The position numbers and the translations under genes were made by a program. From the NCBI GenBank assembly GCA_035235625.1, contig CP141146.1, positions 40,097,709 through 40,161,708 of the forward strand: 64,000 bases of DNA, in the 5' to 3' direction. This stretch comes from Saururus chinensis. Lineage: Eukaryota > Streptophyta > Magnoliopsida > Piperales > Saururaceae. Shown piece by piece: positions 35,213 to 48,402 of the stretch. Under the pieces are notes generated by a model. The model did not search any database. It saw only the letters and a program-made list of their open reading frames with translations, and was not told the origin of the DNA. How positions within the stretch are numbered: the first letter of the stretch is position 1; every line of letters begins with the position of its first letter.

Positions 35213-35217
35213 CTAGT

Positions 35218-36697
35218 AATCCGCTAGGTCGATTAAATGGATATTAAACTCTCAAGGGTAACCTCTTCCTAGGCCTTGGTTGATTATGGCATGGGGGGAG
35301 AGGGAGTAACTGCTATAGAAAGTGAGAAACATAGCGAAAGTAGAGGAAAATGGGGATGACAATGCTAACTGCATCATGGAGAGTAGGGGCGACCTCCATT
35401 TGCTTCTTCGCATTCAATTATTTTTCGTATTCCTCTTCCTGGTAGGGAGAAATCCTGTGTCTAAGTTGTTAAGATGGGGAGGGGGTGAAAATGGGCTCCA
35501 TAGGTAGAGGAGTTAGAGGCAAAGCTAAAGTGGAGGTAGTTCTACAGGAGGAAATGATTGGGATTAGAAGTAGAGGAGATAAAGGGTATTTGAGTCTTTT
35601 CCTACTACATGGCGGCTTACATGTGAGTAGGTCTAGTTTGAGGATTACACTAAACTTGGACACATTTTGTTCATTGCCCTGTACCTACAGTTTTTGGTGC
35701 ACTTCTTTTCCACAAATACCTTATGCGCATAGTAGTCATCTCGTGAGAAATCATCTCAAGTTGTTCAATTATTTTCTGAACTAAAACATGAGCTCTTAAT
35801 TCATTACTAAAATTCAAGGCATGATGTTGATGGGTGATTTTGCTTTTCCATTACTAACAAAAATGTACGTACATTGTACATATAAAGTATGAATCGTGAT
35901 ATATACCAAATGAATTTAGCCAGGAAAAACTTCTAATTGGATTTTGGTTGGATGTAACATTTGGGCCTCACACAAAGTTTACTTGGGCCAACATAGTTTG
36001 GCCAACCATGACCTAATTGGGAGGGTTTGCTAGGTTGATTCATTGCATGAATATTATTTCCATGAAATATTTTAAATTAAGGACATAACTTCATGATGAT
36101 GATCTTAGCCAACATAAGAATTTAATATGACATTAAAAGATATATAATACATAATAACATGGATTTTCATCTTGTATATTATTATTCAAATGTGAAGAAT
36201 AGTTAATATTCCAATACTAGTCATTACTTCTAAATATAAGCTTATTTTTTATTTCTAAAATCTATTATGTGCATTTTATCTAAAAATATAAATTGCGTTT
36301 TTGCACATAATTTATGTTTCCAAGGTACCAATAATGTGTAAATCTGAACACAAGTAATTTAGGTAAAAAATTACTGTTAGGAAACTTATTGTATACAAGA
36401 AATGAAGCTTCACTTGACTATCAACAATCTTTAGCAATTTGTTCCCATATATTAATAGGAAATGTGTAAAAAATTTAAAACTGTCAAAAGCAAGACTAAA
36501 AAGGATCTAATCATGCCTCAAGTTTACCCATCAATAGGAAATATGAAAAAGCAAGAAAGTTTGGCTCAGTTCCTAAGCCCATAAGATTTTATCTGAAGCT
36601 TCACAAACAATGATTCCAAAATAAAAATGTCTATTCAGCTAAGTTAGAATTGCTCGATCATTAGCACCATATAGCAGAAACTCACAAAAATCAATGC

Positions 36698-36765
<68 letters not shown>

Positions 36766-36891
36766 TCAACCAATATCCATCCATACAATAAACTTTCTAC
36801 CTCCATACAATAAACCCACTAAACATCCTCTTCAACAATAAGAAAAGGACCAACTTTCTACCTTGGTAAAGGAAGAAAGCCATGTAAGAAA
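35218..36891. other. Intergenic AT-rich DNA with an (AT)n microsatellite
   Basis: No convincing gene or element. A pure (AT)31 tract occupies 36701-36762. Short open frames (for example around 35322-35784) show no domain and no conserved partner in the window. Confidence 0.5.
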
Positions 36892-39287
36892 TGTCATGAC
36901 CTAGATTTTTAAAATTATTTTTAAATAACACGAATGGTAAGTAGCAATAATTTTTTTTTCTTGAATACAAAATAAACCATTCGATTAAATATCCAGGCCA
37001 TGACAACTAGGGTTCACAAATAAGGATATCAAATCATATGATATTTACACGTCTCAAAATTTCAACAATAGCTCATCCATTTAAGTACAAGTCCATCATC
37101 TGTCTAAAAATAAATAACAAGTTGACTCTCATGCTAAAGGTACACTTACGTACCGGAGTTGCAGAAATACAGAAACTTCTTCTTGTGCTCACCTTTCTTG
37201 GTCTCACTTATCATCGCCTGGAGAATCTGCACACAACCAAACGAAATAACCACAACAACAACAATGGAATCTCTCCGCCTTCATGACAAGAGCTTCCAAA
37301 GGACAAAAGGTTTTATTAATATTTTTCGGATCGGGCCAACATCACCCGAAGTTAGTTGCCTACATACTCATCAGACAACATCTCCAATGTTTCCAATAAG
37401 ATCGGATCCGGACATAGTTTTGCCTAGAAACTACTCTATCCCAAGAAGCATAACATTACACATGCAATGCTTAGGTATTTTTAACCAACCTACATTTTAG
37501 TAAGTCCTTAATCGTTCTACTTGTCTAATTAACAAGCAATATTAAACAATGTTATTAATTATCTCACATCCCTTGTTCGATAATTAATACTATCAAATCT
37601 GCAACTCAGAGATAACTCGCCCCTCGAGAAATCTCCAGACCTAGTACTCCAACCTTGGAGTAGACTGCTTAACAGTAGCTTGACCTAAATCTCCAGGGCT
37701 CTCAATAGATTGCCACGAATCTGGAGAAGAGGATCCCAACTGTGCTCATAGACATAGATTGGCAAGAAGTACAAGCCTTCCATGATGCTCATACAACTCT
37801 ATTTTTCGTATGTACTAAATAGTCCTGGGAAGACCTACGGGAGACCCACAGTAAAGACCCTTTGGTCAATACCCAAACTGTTGTGGCGATGAAGAAACAT
37901 ATTGCAATCTCTACCATCCCAACTCTGGGAGAAAATGTCTTATAAGACATTACTAATGTATCCATAGAAGTCTCAGGCCCTTATGACCATTGACACCCCC
38001 AAACATCTGAAACTCAGACTAGATTATTTCTATCTAGTCAAGTATCCACTCAACCATTTGGGTTCTCTTTACCTTGTGAATTAGCCCACTAAATAACTCA
38101 TCCGCTGAGCTATGACTTGAAGAACATCCCATAACAATCTTCGGTTCATTAACCAAGGTAAAATTCTATGTCAGGGCCCCGTTCACTCCATGAACTGGTC
38201 CCAACCTTAAAGAGGGTATTTTAGTCATTATCTTTATTAGATGTTCTCCCCATAATTCCACAGCAACCCATGTCTCTTGATTAAACTTCATTAATCTTAA
38301 GTTACTGATATAAATCAAAGCATCAATAATAAAAGCATGCATTAGCATAATCAACATAAATAATATGCATTCACACCAATGCATAAATAATGAATAAAGG
38401 CCCGTTGCACTCATTTGCAGGCTAGTGCTCAGCTAGTTCAAGCCAAAGAGTGTAAACAACTCTAATGCATTCCGTGAGTTACGTATAAAACACTCTAGTC
38501 ATTCGATGTACTCGGTTGCAGACACTTGTAATACGCTGCCTTAAACCTTGAGAATTAGGGTTCTTCCCCTTGTTTCCCATGACACTATGACCTGACAAGG
38601 TCTTCGCGTCACTTACTAGTCACACCCCTTCCTTTTGAAGCCATTCCACGCCATTATAGTGTACCCTAACGCTTAGTGCTTAGGTTATTAGTTTCGATAG
38701 AAACGGAACATACTGCCCTTAAGGGCATTAGGGTAATTCTACCACCTAGGGTATGGTACTCTCTCTTAGGTCATTTGGTCATCCCACTACCCTTTTATTT
38801 ATTTAAGTCATTACTCTCTCAAGAGGCTCCACTCTCAAATTGACCCATGCTTCCATTCACACGAATGTGGGCAGATCCACTCAAAGGGTATTTCTGTCAT
38901 TTGGTTTAAAGCCTTATTGGCATCCAATGAGTCCAAAATTAAAATCAAGGGTACTTCTTGACCTCATGGACTATGTAAATTTCTTGGCATATGACGGGGT
39001 CGTGAACCCCTTGAACCGACCCAAGTTTTGACTAACGGTTACTATAAACCCTGAGGGCAAAAGGGTAAATCAACCACTCACTGGGATTTTTCCTCACTCA
39101 GTGGTTTGGCCTATAATTAGGTTACACATTAAACTCTCACTAATAATTTTATCAATTTTTAGATCAACTCATAGGCCCCTGAACTAGACCCGGTTCGACC
39201 CTTCATTAATTTCTCTTTTTTTTAATTAATCCGACCTGGCCTGGGTCTTGAACCACATGGTTCGGGTCACCCAACCTAAACCCGTGC

Positions 39288-39310
39288 AGATGACCCGTGG
39301 CGGGTCATCT
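39288..39310 (-). other. Conserved hairpin in LTR C2 (10-bp stem)
   Basis: AGATGACCCG - TGG - CGGGTCATCT. It is the counterpart of 20517-20537 in C1 with one compensated base pair. Confidence 0.8.
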
Positions 39311-39721
39311 TCCTCACGTCTGGTGCGGACCCTTTGGCGGCAGCGATCCGATCAGGCCTAGCCCCGCTGCCGATCGACACCCGGCCGGGGCCTCTGTAAA
39401 ATCTCCTGAAGCGGCCCGCCAGAGGCTCAGCCTCTGGTGGCACCACCCCTGGAGGCCACAACAAGGTAGGAGGCTAGCCTCACCAAATTGCCGCCAAGCG
39501 GTGATCCCGTTGAGCCAAGTTCCGCTGCTGCTTGGTGGTCAGCCGAAGCCGTAAGATCCTTTTTTTTAAAACAAACAAAGATCCGGTGGCCTGCACAACA
39601 GCAACCGAAGCTACCACTACCGAGGCCTCGCCAGAGCAAGGGTCGTTGTGGCCAGAGCTAGGGGCTCCATGGCCACTGCCAGTGCAGCCCTTTTCCGACG
39701 GCTGTTCCGACAACGGTAAAA

Positions 39722-39757
39722 CAATTACTGTTCACAAAATTATGTGAACAGTAATTG
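39722..39757 (-). other. Conserved hairpin in LTR C2 (14-bp stem)
   Basis: CAATTACTGTTCAC / GTGAACAGTAATTG with loop AAAATTAT. The counterpart is at 20052-20087, with an identical stem and a different loop. Confidence 0.85.
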
Positions 39758-40351
39758 CAGAGATCAATATAAATTTTAATTAAACTACTTAACAAATTTT
39801 CAATTAATCACAACTTGAAATCTTCCCTCCTAGGCCAATTTGTTGTTGATCCACCGCCGCTGAAGCCCCCACCGGAGCCTCTCCGGAAAATTTCATTGGT
39901 GGCTCCTCCGCTCCCCCGTTCTCCCCCTAAATAAACCCCAAAAAGCCCTAATTCTTTCTTTTTATAGGCATGGGATTAGGGATAATAATCCCATGATAAA
40001 TTTGGCCAAAATCTCTTTAATTTAGCAACAAAATTGGGCCCAAAAACACAATTTTGAAATACTAATTGATTGGGCCCGTATAGTGACTTAAACGAAATAT
40101 TCGCGCATCCAATTCGGGTAAACGGTCCTTGCACGATATGTTCAACTTCGAACGGTCGTATCTCCCTTATCCAAACTCCGTTCTTGGTGGAGTTTTGAAG
40201 ATATTTCTGTCTACTTTCCATCCATATAAGTTTCAGCCACCGATTCTAAGCATTGAATAAGTTATTCCAACGAGAATGTCAAGGGGTCTAACACCCTAAT
40301 TTTCCGTAGCCAACTTCGGGAATTTAGAAAATTCCTGGACGTTACAAGTAA

Positions 40352-41149
40352 ACTCATCAAAGAACCTTTTTATACAAACTAATCACAACCAACCAAAAAA
40401 TAAATCACCGGATTCATAAAAAATCTAAAAAAATCTTATTAAAGCCATTTATTTAGTATAAATTCTCACAAAAATCATCAAACTTCCAAAAAACTGATTA
40501 AAAGCAAAACAAAAAAAAAACATTACCAATCAAACTTACCAATAAGAAGTAGAGGAGCTGGTTCACACTCCAGCATAAGCAAAAATCATATTGTTGATCT
40601 CCAATGTGTAGAAATTAGACTACCAATGACGGATGCTTAGAGAGATAGTTGGTATATGACCCTGCACAAAGTAACATGGGTGGAAAGGAGGAGGGGAGAG
40701 AGATAAAAGGAGCATAAGGATTAGATTTGTGAGGAGTAGAAGGGAGCATAAGGAGGTGAAAGGATGCCATTATGCCAATGACAGGTTGATTATGTGAGAA
40801 GGAGCAAAAGGGAGAGAAAGGAGGAGGTGAATGGAGAAGAGGGTGGCTGTAACAATGCCGATGAGAGGTGGAAGTGGAGAGGGTGGATTTGTGAGGCGAG
40901 GTAGCGCCAGTGAGGGCGTAAAGTGAATTGAAATGGAGAGGAGGAGAGGTAGAGTGGAGCGGAGTAGAGTGGAGTGGAGAGAACTCGACGCTCAGAAATT
41001 TTATTTCTAAAGGGTAAGGGTGTTGGGAAATAAATTCCACTTTTCTACCCTGTTTTCTAAGGGTCAAAAAACAAATTTTTTTGATGTTTTATATTTTTAA
41101 AACCCTAAACAACATATAATATTATTTCTAAGAAAATTTATTTTCCTCT
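40352..41149. other. Noncoding DNA with a purine-rich stretch
   Basis: No gene is supported. From about 40670 to 40990 the plus strand is rich in GGAGAGG/GTGGAG units. The complementary strand therefore offers a long low-complexity open frame (40615-41067) that I do not accept as coding. Confidence 0.5.
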
Positions 41150-41151
41150 TA

Positions 41152-41353
41152 CTCCCTCTGTCTTATATTAATAGTTACATTAAGAAAAGATAGTATTTTT
41201 TATTAAATGGTGAAACTCATATCTAAAAAAATAAAAAATAAATTTATGCTACTCTTTTTTAAGTATCTAATTATTTAAATTTATTAAAATAAAATTATTA
41301 ATTTAAAATAAATTTGTTTGGAAAATAAAATTATTAATTTAAGATGGAGGAAA
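41152..41353. mobile_element. Stowaway-type MITE (Tc1/mariner)
   Basis: 202 bp with ends CTCCCTCTGTCTTATATTA and TTAAGATGGAGGAAA, matching the Stowaway consensus CTCCCTCCGT, and TA on both sides (41150-41151, 41354-41355). The interior is AT-rich. It sits about 40 bp left of the MULE. Confidence 0.88.
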
Positions 41354-41539
41354 TATTTTTTTGAACCCCTAACGGGCACCAAAGGTTAGATAGAAGGGAA
41401 AATTATTCAAATAATAATTAAAAAAATAATTACTAAACCAACCCACTTTGAGAAATATTTCCCAAAGTGGTGTTGGTTTTTGCCATGTAGGTGTCAACCA
41501 AGTGCTGGTGCTTGCGTGATTTTTTAAAAAAAGGTTTAT

Positions 41540-41755
41540 CTAATTTCGTCCTTTGGAAGGACAAAATCAAGTTTATGTTGATTTAGTCCTTTTAAAGGAC
41601 AACATCGGGTTAAAAAAATTTAAGCTGATTTCGTCTTTTAGAAGGATGAAAGGACGAAATCAGCTAGCTTAAGCTGATTTCATTCTTTAAAAGGATGAAA
41701 TACGCTTTTAACTAATTTCGTCCTTCTAAAGGATGAAATCAGGTCAACATTTTTT
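41540..41755. repeat. Subterminal palindrome array at the left end of MULE 2
   Basis: Five successive units with arms like TTTCGTCCTT and AAGGACGAAAT separated by 2-6 bases, for example TTTCGTCCTTTGGAAGGACA and TTTCGTCCTTCTAAAGGATG. A shorter set lies inside the right end (47880-48010). Confidence 0.8.
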
Positions 41756-42094
41756 AGAAAGTACTTTTAACCTAACTTTGAATACCTATCCTAGTTCATT
41801 CATTCAACACATTGTATAATCATTCTACACATTATACATTCAATTCACACACATTATACAGATCAAGTGCACCAGTCCCTGTTCATTCATTCCACACATA
41901 TTCCATGCATATATTTAAATTAACATCCACAAGACATCAAACTTATAACATTAAAGTTATGAACATCAACTATCATCTACACAACATAAAAACAAGCACA
42001 AGATATAAATATTTATAAAATATGTTACATCACATGTTAGTAAAATGTTCGGTCTAAAAGAAACATATGACAAATCTAATACACTCAATGTCAT

Positions 42095-43990
42095 GATCTC
42101 CTACATCCTCGACCTCGACCCCAACGGTGCTATATGAGCTCTTCCTCCTCATGGTCTGCCTTCTCCTCATGATCCGCCTGCTCTGGCTCCGGCTTTGGCT
42201 CTAGCTCTGGCTCTGGCTTTGGATGTGGCTCTGGCTCCTGATAAGTAAAAGATGGCTCACATAAGCTGTCCACTATCGTCTATAATATTATATTGGATTT
42301 AGATGAGGATAAGCTACATGTGGAGTGACCAGAAATGATGAACGGGGAGGAGAGCTATGCACTGCTGATGAAGATGGAATATGAGGGAATGAATCGTGCC
42401 TCAGCTATGTTTGAGCGGCTTCGTCGATGGGATAATGTCTATGAACATCCATAATCACTGACTAAAGCAGTGACAAGCTACAAAGGACATCATTATGCTG
42501 CCTAAGCATCGACTGACATGATGCTAAAAAGTCCTCACCCGAAGTACATGTGTTAATTGTGTCAGTCAAATGCGCATGCGTATGTCGCAGTAGATGAAGC
42601 TATAAAAAAATAAAATAAAAATTAGATATATAATAAATAAGAAATAAGAAAATAATATTATATAATTAACAAAGTTATACTTACCAAAGTTGCCTCAGAT
42701 GCACCCCTAGGCTGATATGTCATTTGCTCTACATTATCGCGTGGTAAAATTTATTATTGTGTACTCGATAAATACCACTGCATATATACACTACGAACTT
42801 CTCAAATGTTGTAGCCATCTCCCCTCCGATAACAATGGCTCTCCTATTATCCCATTGAGCGATATATGCTGCATGATGTATAGCCCAGTCAGTAATATGC
42901 GGCCCTGTCAAGTGATACGATGGACAAACTCAACAGTAGAAGGTGGGACCACTTGCTACAAGTTAAACTAGAGCATCACACTATCCGACACATACATCTT
43001 AATAATCTCGAAATAGATTCGTGGCATTCACGAGAGCCAAACATCTCGACTGTCGGTGCATAGAGGAGGTAACACAGCCAATAAACCTATACATTTTATA
43101 AAGATAATTAAGTTTAAATAACCTTACATATCTTATATTTGAAGTTACGAATTCATTTACTTGAAGAAGGGTCAGCCAGCCTGCAATCCCTGAGGTCATG
43201 GCCTGACATGCTTTCCCTAACTCTCAGGTATAAAAATGCAAGAGTAGCACTGCCCCATAAATAAGCACTCGCCATGTTGAAGTCCGCAAGGAGGGAGAGA
43301 TATGAAACATGTACATGGCTATTTATAGTATCTGTAAATATCGTGGCCCCAAGTAAATGTAATAAATACGTCTGTTCATCTTGCTCCATAACTATCTCCG
43401 TAGCATCCATTGGAAGCTCACGAAACTCACCTAAAAGCCATCGAAGGCTCACTCGGCTACCACGCATCATTGTAGCAGGAGGAGCTCTACCAAGGAGTTT
43501 GACTAACCACCTCCTATCGTGCTCGTTACAGGAGGTCTATCGATGCGAAGTCCTAAAAGAACTGCCACATCCATAAGAGTGATGGTCATCTCTCCATAGT
43601 GCAGGTGAAACATCTGTGTCTCCCTCCTCCATCTCTCAACAAGAGCTGCCAATAAAGGTCGATCGAGATGGACTTACTGTAGATGAATGAAATGTCTAAA
43701 TCATGCTCGCTCAATATTGGGTAACATATGTTCATCTATGGGCCAATGACAAAGATATTTAACATGTTCGGTGCACTCAAGGCACCCGGGGTCCTATAAT
43801 AAATTTTAAAATTATAACCCAATGTAATTTATAATCTAAGAAAATGAAACAAATTTGATAAAGAGTTATCATACCTCTCCTCGCCAAATAGAAACCAAAC
43901 TATGCAACTCCTGCTATACAAGTACTGTATCATCAATTGGGCCTGGCCTGTAAAAAGGCTCCACATGATCCATATAATCTGCAGAGAATT
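42095..43990 (-). pseudogene. Plant mobile domain (PMD, MAIN-like) gene of MULE 2, decayed
   Basis: Read from right to left: MDHVEPFYRPGPIDDTVLV (about 43970), then the PMD signature ALVERWRRETQMFHLHYGEM followed by TITLMDVAVLLGLRIDRPP (about 43650-43550), MRGSRVSLRWLLGEFRELP (43470), SGHDLRDCRLADPSSS at an exon end, ITDWAIHHAAYIAQWDNRR (about 42890) and a Glu/Pro-rich C-terminal repeat with an Arg-Gly end near 42100. It is the counterpart of the gene at 1-1487. Several stops and frameshifts interrupt the exons. PMD genes are known both as host genes involved in silencing and as passengers in plant transposons; here it follows the transposase in the same orientation. Confidence 0.7.
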
Positions 43991-44054
43991 AAGATTGTCA
44001 GGAACATATAATCATACCTAAAAAAGAGAATAAATAAAAAGATTAATTATATAT

Positions 44055-46503
44055 TTACCAATCAACAAGAGGGTTTCTACACCTTTTATTATTATGGCCA
44101 CTTTGTTTGCCCCTCCCGTATTTATACCCTCCTCTACCATCTCTCTCCATAGTCATACGGTCCATTGTATTCCTAATGCGAACAGATCGTGGACGACCAG
44201 GTTGTCTTGTTGCTATCAGAGGGAATAACACATAAGGTATATCCCTCTCCCAATACTCCCGACCATGAGGAGAATAGAATTCTGCCGAGTACACATTTTT
44301 ATAAGTGGTCAACGTATAATAACGTCTTGTCTGTATAGGCTATCGCCGCGTCCCCACATGGCAGTAAGGTGCGAGCAAGGATACAAATAGACTTGAGGGA
44401 TATTGCATGTATAAGTATGAAGAGTTGCATTCACCACAACCTTTTGGCCACGTATTGACATCACTTCGTAGTCATTGTTGTTGATCCTATTAATTAAATA
44501 CTCCCCAATTTTTCTTGTTTGTTCTCTAAGTATCCCTTCTACTCTGGGAGTATATGGGGTGGCCATGGCAGATGCGGCAGAAGATCGTTTAACAAAAAGT
44601 TTTACTACCCAATAAAAAGTAGTTGACACTAAAGCTTGCATGGGTAATCCTCGTGCCCCCTTCAAGATGCTATTTAAACTTTCAGCCATATTTGTAGTCA
44701 TCATGCCAAATCTTCTAAAACCATCGTGAGCTAGAGACCATTGTGCAGGATGTAATTTTCCTCCTAAGAGGAGATGTTTTTCCCTAGGATTTTCCTAACT
44801 AATCAAGTCCATTTTAGCATCAAATTAATCTACTGTCAGTGCACAAGCTGCTGCCCCAATCAAGTCCATCAACGTATTATTTTTAAGCTCCTTAAAATTT
44901 GCCTTTATGTAACAGATGCAGTAACAATGGTAGCATAATGGCTCAGGAAGAACCTCAGGCACAACTTTCTGAAGCTCTTTATGTCAATCTGAAATAACTA
45001 CGACATTTGTCATGCCCATAAGTACATGCTCCCTCAGTTCACTTAAGAACTATTTCCAATTGTTGCCATCTTCCTTTCCTACTATCCCAAATGCTAGAGG
45101 AAATAACCCATTGTTTCCCATATGACCAAAACAACCGCTTAAATCTCCTACACTTGCCACCATTTGGCCAAGTTACTTCATCATACTCTATAGTTGTAGT
45201 AGGTGCCGGGATTCACTTCTTACACTACCCTGAGGTACATTGGTATGATTCTACCCGATCCCCATAAGTGGCCTTTATAGCTATATTCCTTGCTTCCCAT
45301 GCTTTCTTATAAGATATGTCAACATGAAACCTCTCTTTCATTCTTTGAATAATATCACATGGTGTGAGAGTTAATTTGGCTTGGATAGCAAGACATTATG
45401 ACCTTCGAAACAATTGATGCACTGCAATGCCTATGATCTGTGCTAAGCTGGGCATTCCGACATGTGTGGTCACCTCTATATGTCTTCAATTTAAAGTACC
45501 ATCCACCCTTTTTTATTGAGCCGTGAACTCTCAAAGGGCAAGTACTATTAATGCATTTCACTGTAGACAAATTTGTTCATATGACCTTGTACTCAAAATA
45601 ATTTTTAATTGAAAACTCTTGCAAGGCTATAACAAATTCTTCTTTATTCTCAAAGATGCGCCCAATATATAACTCTTCTTCATTTTGTTGGTCCATATCC
45701 ATGGAAGAATTAACTGTTGTATCTCTCTCCTCATCTCTGATGTGTGCATAGAGTGGTTCTTCGTCATAGTATGACAACTCTTCATCATCCACATTCATAT
45801 CATTTGTGGCAATTGCATTATCTACCGCATCATCCCCCTCGCTGTCAACCATCTGTTGAACGCTTTCTTTACCTTTGACCTTTTCTTCCTTCATGTCAGA
45901 ATCTTCTCGACTTGCTTCGCCAATATTATCTTCACCTTCATTGGCCTCATTTTCATCAATATCTTCATCATGGACATAAGTGCCCCTACAAATGAACATC
46001 GCATATGTATTCAATTTCATATGACTTAACACTTTCTTTAAAGCCTAGAAATGTTATATTCATTTATGAATATATATTTCACCTTTGATTGGATAGTCCA
46101 ACATCGGTATGTCCAACACCTATGTAGGGGTAATGAATGCCCATCGAACTTGAGTTCATACCAAGCACCACCTTGAGATATTTAAAAACTAAATGACTCG
46201 TGTGCATGCGATGTGTACCTTCTATATTACACACAAAATTTAAAATTTAACGTCTTATATTTCATTAATAATTATAAGATTCAAACATGATTCACAACTT
46301 AATAAACCTTACCTTCAATTAGGTCCACTTTCATCGTCAATAGGGGTAGACGACCTATGACGTTCATTTGAAGCTACTGTTATGGTTAAATTTCTTTTTT
46401 CTCCATCATGTTGTGGTATTTGCATATGCCTTTTACTGTTCATATTTCTTCTAGAGCTCCTGTGTGAGCTCCTCTGTGAACTACTTTGCCTTTCACTAGG
46501 CAC
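44055..46503 (-). pseudogene. MuDR-type transposase of MULE 2, inactivated
   Basis: The N-terminal part is acidic (45577-46032), followed by the MuDR DNA-binding region (VKCINSTCPLRVHGSIKKGG .. YRGDHTC, about 45560-45450). The catalytic region reads GLFPLAFGIVGKEDGNNWK, VVVISD-stop-HKELQKV and CYHCYCICYIKANFKELKN, matching MULE transposases (family consensus SDRH at the stop, so a CGA-to-TGA change is likely). Then come AESLNSILKGARGLPMQALV and the SWIM zinc finger CNIPQVYLYPCSH (about 44400). The C-terminal tail SPHGREYWERDIPYV, RQPGRPRSVRIRN and GRGKQSGHNNKRC is typical (44055-44312). At least five stops and frameshifts make it non-functional. Confidence 0.85.
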
Positions 46504-48245
46504 TTGGGCCTATTTTTAAATAAATAAGTCAAAACAAAATATGTGACGCGAATGGTGAAACATAAAACTCATTGATGCATCATCATTTTATACATATTTA
46601 TCTCGAACTGGATCTATATGTGAGAATAACACATTTTATAGTAATTTTTCATCTTCTTCGATCCCACCCAACTTTACTAACTATTTGTATCTCAAATTCA
46701 TCATATGTAGATGGTTTCTTAATTAATAATCCTTCTGTGTGTCCGTCATAGTTAAGAAAAAAATTAACCATTTCTTCTACCATCTCTATTCACTTAACTC
46801 ATAAACAATAAATTACATTAATAATAGATTCATCAATTATCTCAAAATAACTATTTTACTTAACAAAACATAAGATTAATCATATTTAATCTAAAAACCA
46901 GTAACAAATAACTAAAGAGAACACCAAACAATAAAATACTAAACTACACATTTCACTCTAATTCTCAATAGATCAAAAGTCAGTAACCTTTATAGGCTAA
47001 TAGGTTACAAGCGGTTTCATAACCATGTAAGCACACACTCAGGCTCATTGCGAGTATTAAAAAAAATTCCTTTTAGGCATTATAGTCATAAGTTTTTTTT
47101 TTTATAATTTTTTAATAAAGGGCCTTTAGAGAGATTAGTGCTTCTTTATTGAGAATATGTAACATAAGTACAACATAAAAATAGCCCACAATACATAGAA
47201 AAACAATAGCCACAAACGATTGATCAATAGTAGATCTACTTTACTACTTAAAGCATAAGCATTGAGCAAACCAAAAAATTTAAAAAAATTGCATCAAACA
47301 TAATGCATATCGAACAAGCATGATAATATTGAATGTCATCATGCAAAACAACAGGTATGGAACTAGAAATTCATCTCGAAGGGGCAAGAAATAGATAACA
47401 TAGAATTTCTAGTCATGAAACATAGATTGGCGAAATCAAGCCAGACCATCAAAGTGCATCATCTAAACTAAAAATGCGATCCTAGTGGCAACATCGAATC
47501 AAGTCATGGACGAAGGGAACACACAAGCATTGAGAGATCACAAATGGGGGGAAGAGATCGAAACCTTACGCAATGGATTGCTGCGATCACTGGATTGCAA
47601 AGAGCAGATGACATGTCCACTTGGGCTAGCTTGATTTTGTGGATTGCTGTGATTGGGCTTTGCCAAGGATAGACCGATAACTCACAGTCAAGGTGGGGGC
47701 TGGGGAGTGGACGAAGCCGGATGTGGGGCAAATGGGATGGCGGCAGCTGTAGATTTCGGCGAAAGCACATGGTGGATGCATTTTTGGGCGAAAGGGCAAA
47801 GCATCGAGACACATTGGAATGCTTGCACGGATGGGGTATAAAGAGTTAGATTTTGTCCTTTAGAAGTTTGGCTGAGACAAGTGTTTGTTAAGTGTGGCGA
47901 TTTTGAAGGACAAAATCGTCTTAAGTTGATTTTGTCGGCTTAACTCTTTTTAACCTGATTTCATTTTTTCGAAGGAGAAAATCAACTTAAAGTTGATTTC
48001 ATCCAACCTAAAATAAACTTTTTTATAAAAAAGTCACATAGGCGCTAGTGCTTGGCTGACGCACTAGCACCTACGTGGTAAAAATCAACATCACTTTAAG
48101 AAATATTTTCTAAAGCAAGTACATTTAGTAATTAAAATTTTTAATTATTATTTAAATAATTTTTTTTAGATAAAATTAAAGAAAAAAACGCATCTCCTGT
48201 GGATATATATGTGCACCATCGGATCAAAATCCGACGGCTATCTCA

Positions 48246-48252
48246 TATAAAC
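48246..48252 (+). promoter_or_regulatory. Candidate TATA box of CDC73
   Basis: TATAAAC in CTCATATAAACGGAAC, about 155 bp before the start codon and only about 80 bp beyond the right end of MULE 2. Weak match; a TATA-less promoter is equally possible for a housekeeping gene. Confidence 0.4.
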
Positions 48253-48402
48253 GGAACTCGGTAATATTGAATGCGAATTTGAGAATCGGGATCCGTTGGT
48301 CCGGCGTGGACAGTGTTCGTGTAGGTCAATCTGCTCCTCCTGAGCGCCGAGTGCCGCTGCCGTTGCCGCTGGGTTCTTCGTGCTTGGTAGAAGAAGAGGA
48401 AG

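Larger units (their letters stand above)
36892..40346 (-). mobile_element. Solo LTR C2 (family C), 3.46 kb
   Basis: On the minus strand it begins TGTAACGTCCAGG at 40346 and is taken to end GGTCATGACA at 36892. The flanks AGAAA (36887-36891) and AGTAA (40347-40351) match at four of five bases, an imperfect target duplication. It aligns with LTR C1 in inverted orientation from 40346 down to about 38380; below that C1 is truncated. It keeps both conserved hairpins. A GC-rich stretch (39260-39700) differs strongly from C1 while its flanks are well conserved. Confidence 0.7.
41395..48165 (-). mobile_element. Complete MULE (element 2) with transposase and PMD genes
   Basis: 6.8 kb bounded by terminal inverted repeats of about 140 bp (41395-41535 and 48028-48165, roughly three quarters identical; shared text includes AATTACTAAA, ATATTTC and GTGGTGTTGGTTTTT-like runs). 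The flanks TTAGATAGA (41386-41394) and TTAGATAAA (48166-48174) match at eight of nine bases, a MULE-length target duplication. Subterminal palindromes TTTCGTCCTT..AAGGACGAAA fill 41540-41755 and 47880-48010. Inside, both genes are on the minus strand, transposase first, PMD second; both are decayed. 46504-47880 is noncoding leader and promoter DNA. Confidence 0.82.

Noticed and set aside
40615..41067. 150-residue Ser/Pro/His-rich frame
   Set aside because: Low-complexity translation of a purine-rich strand without a conserved domain.
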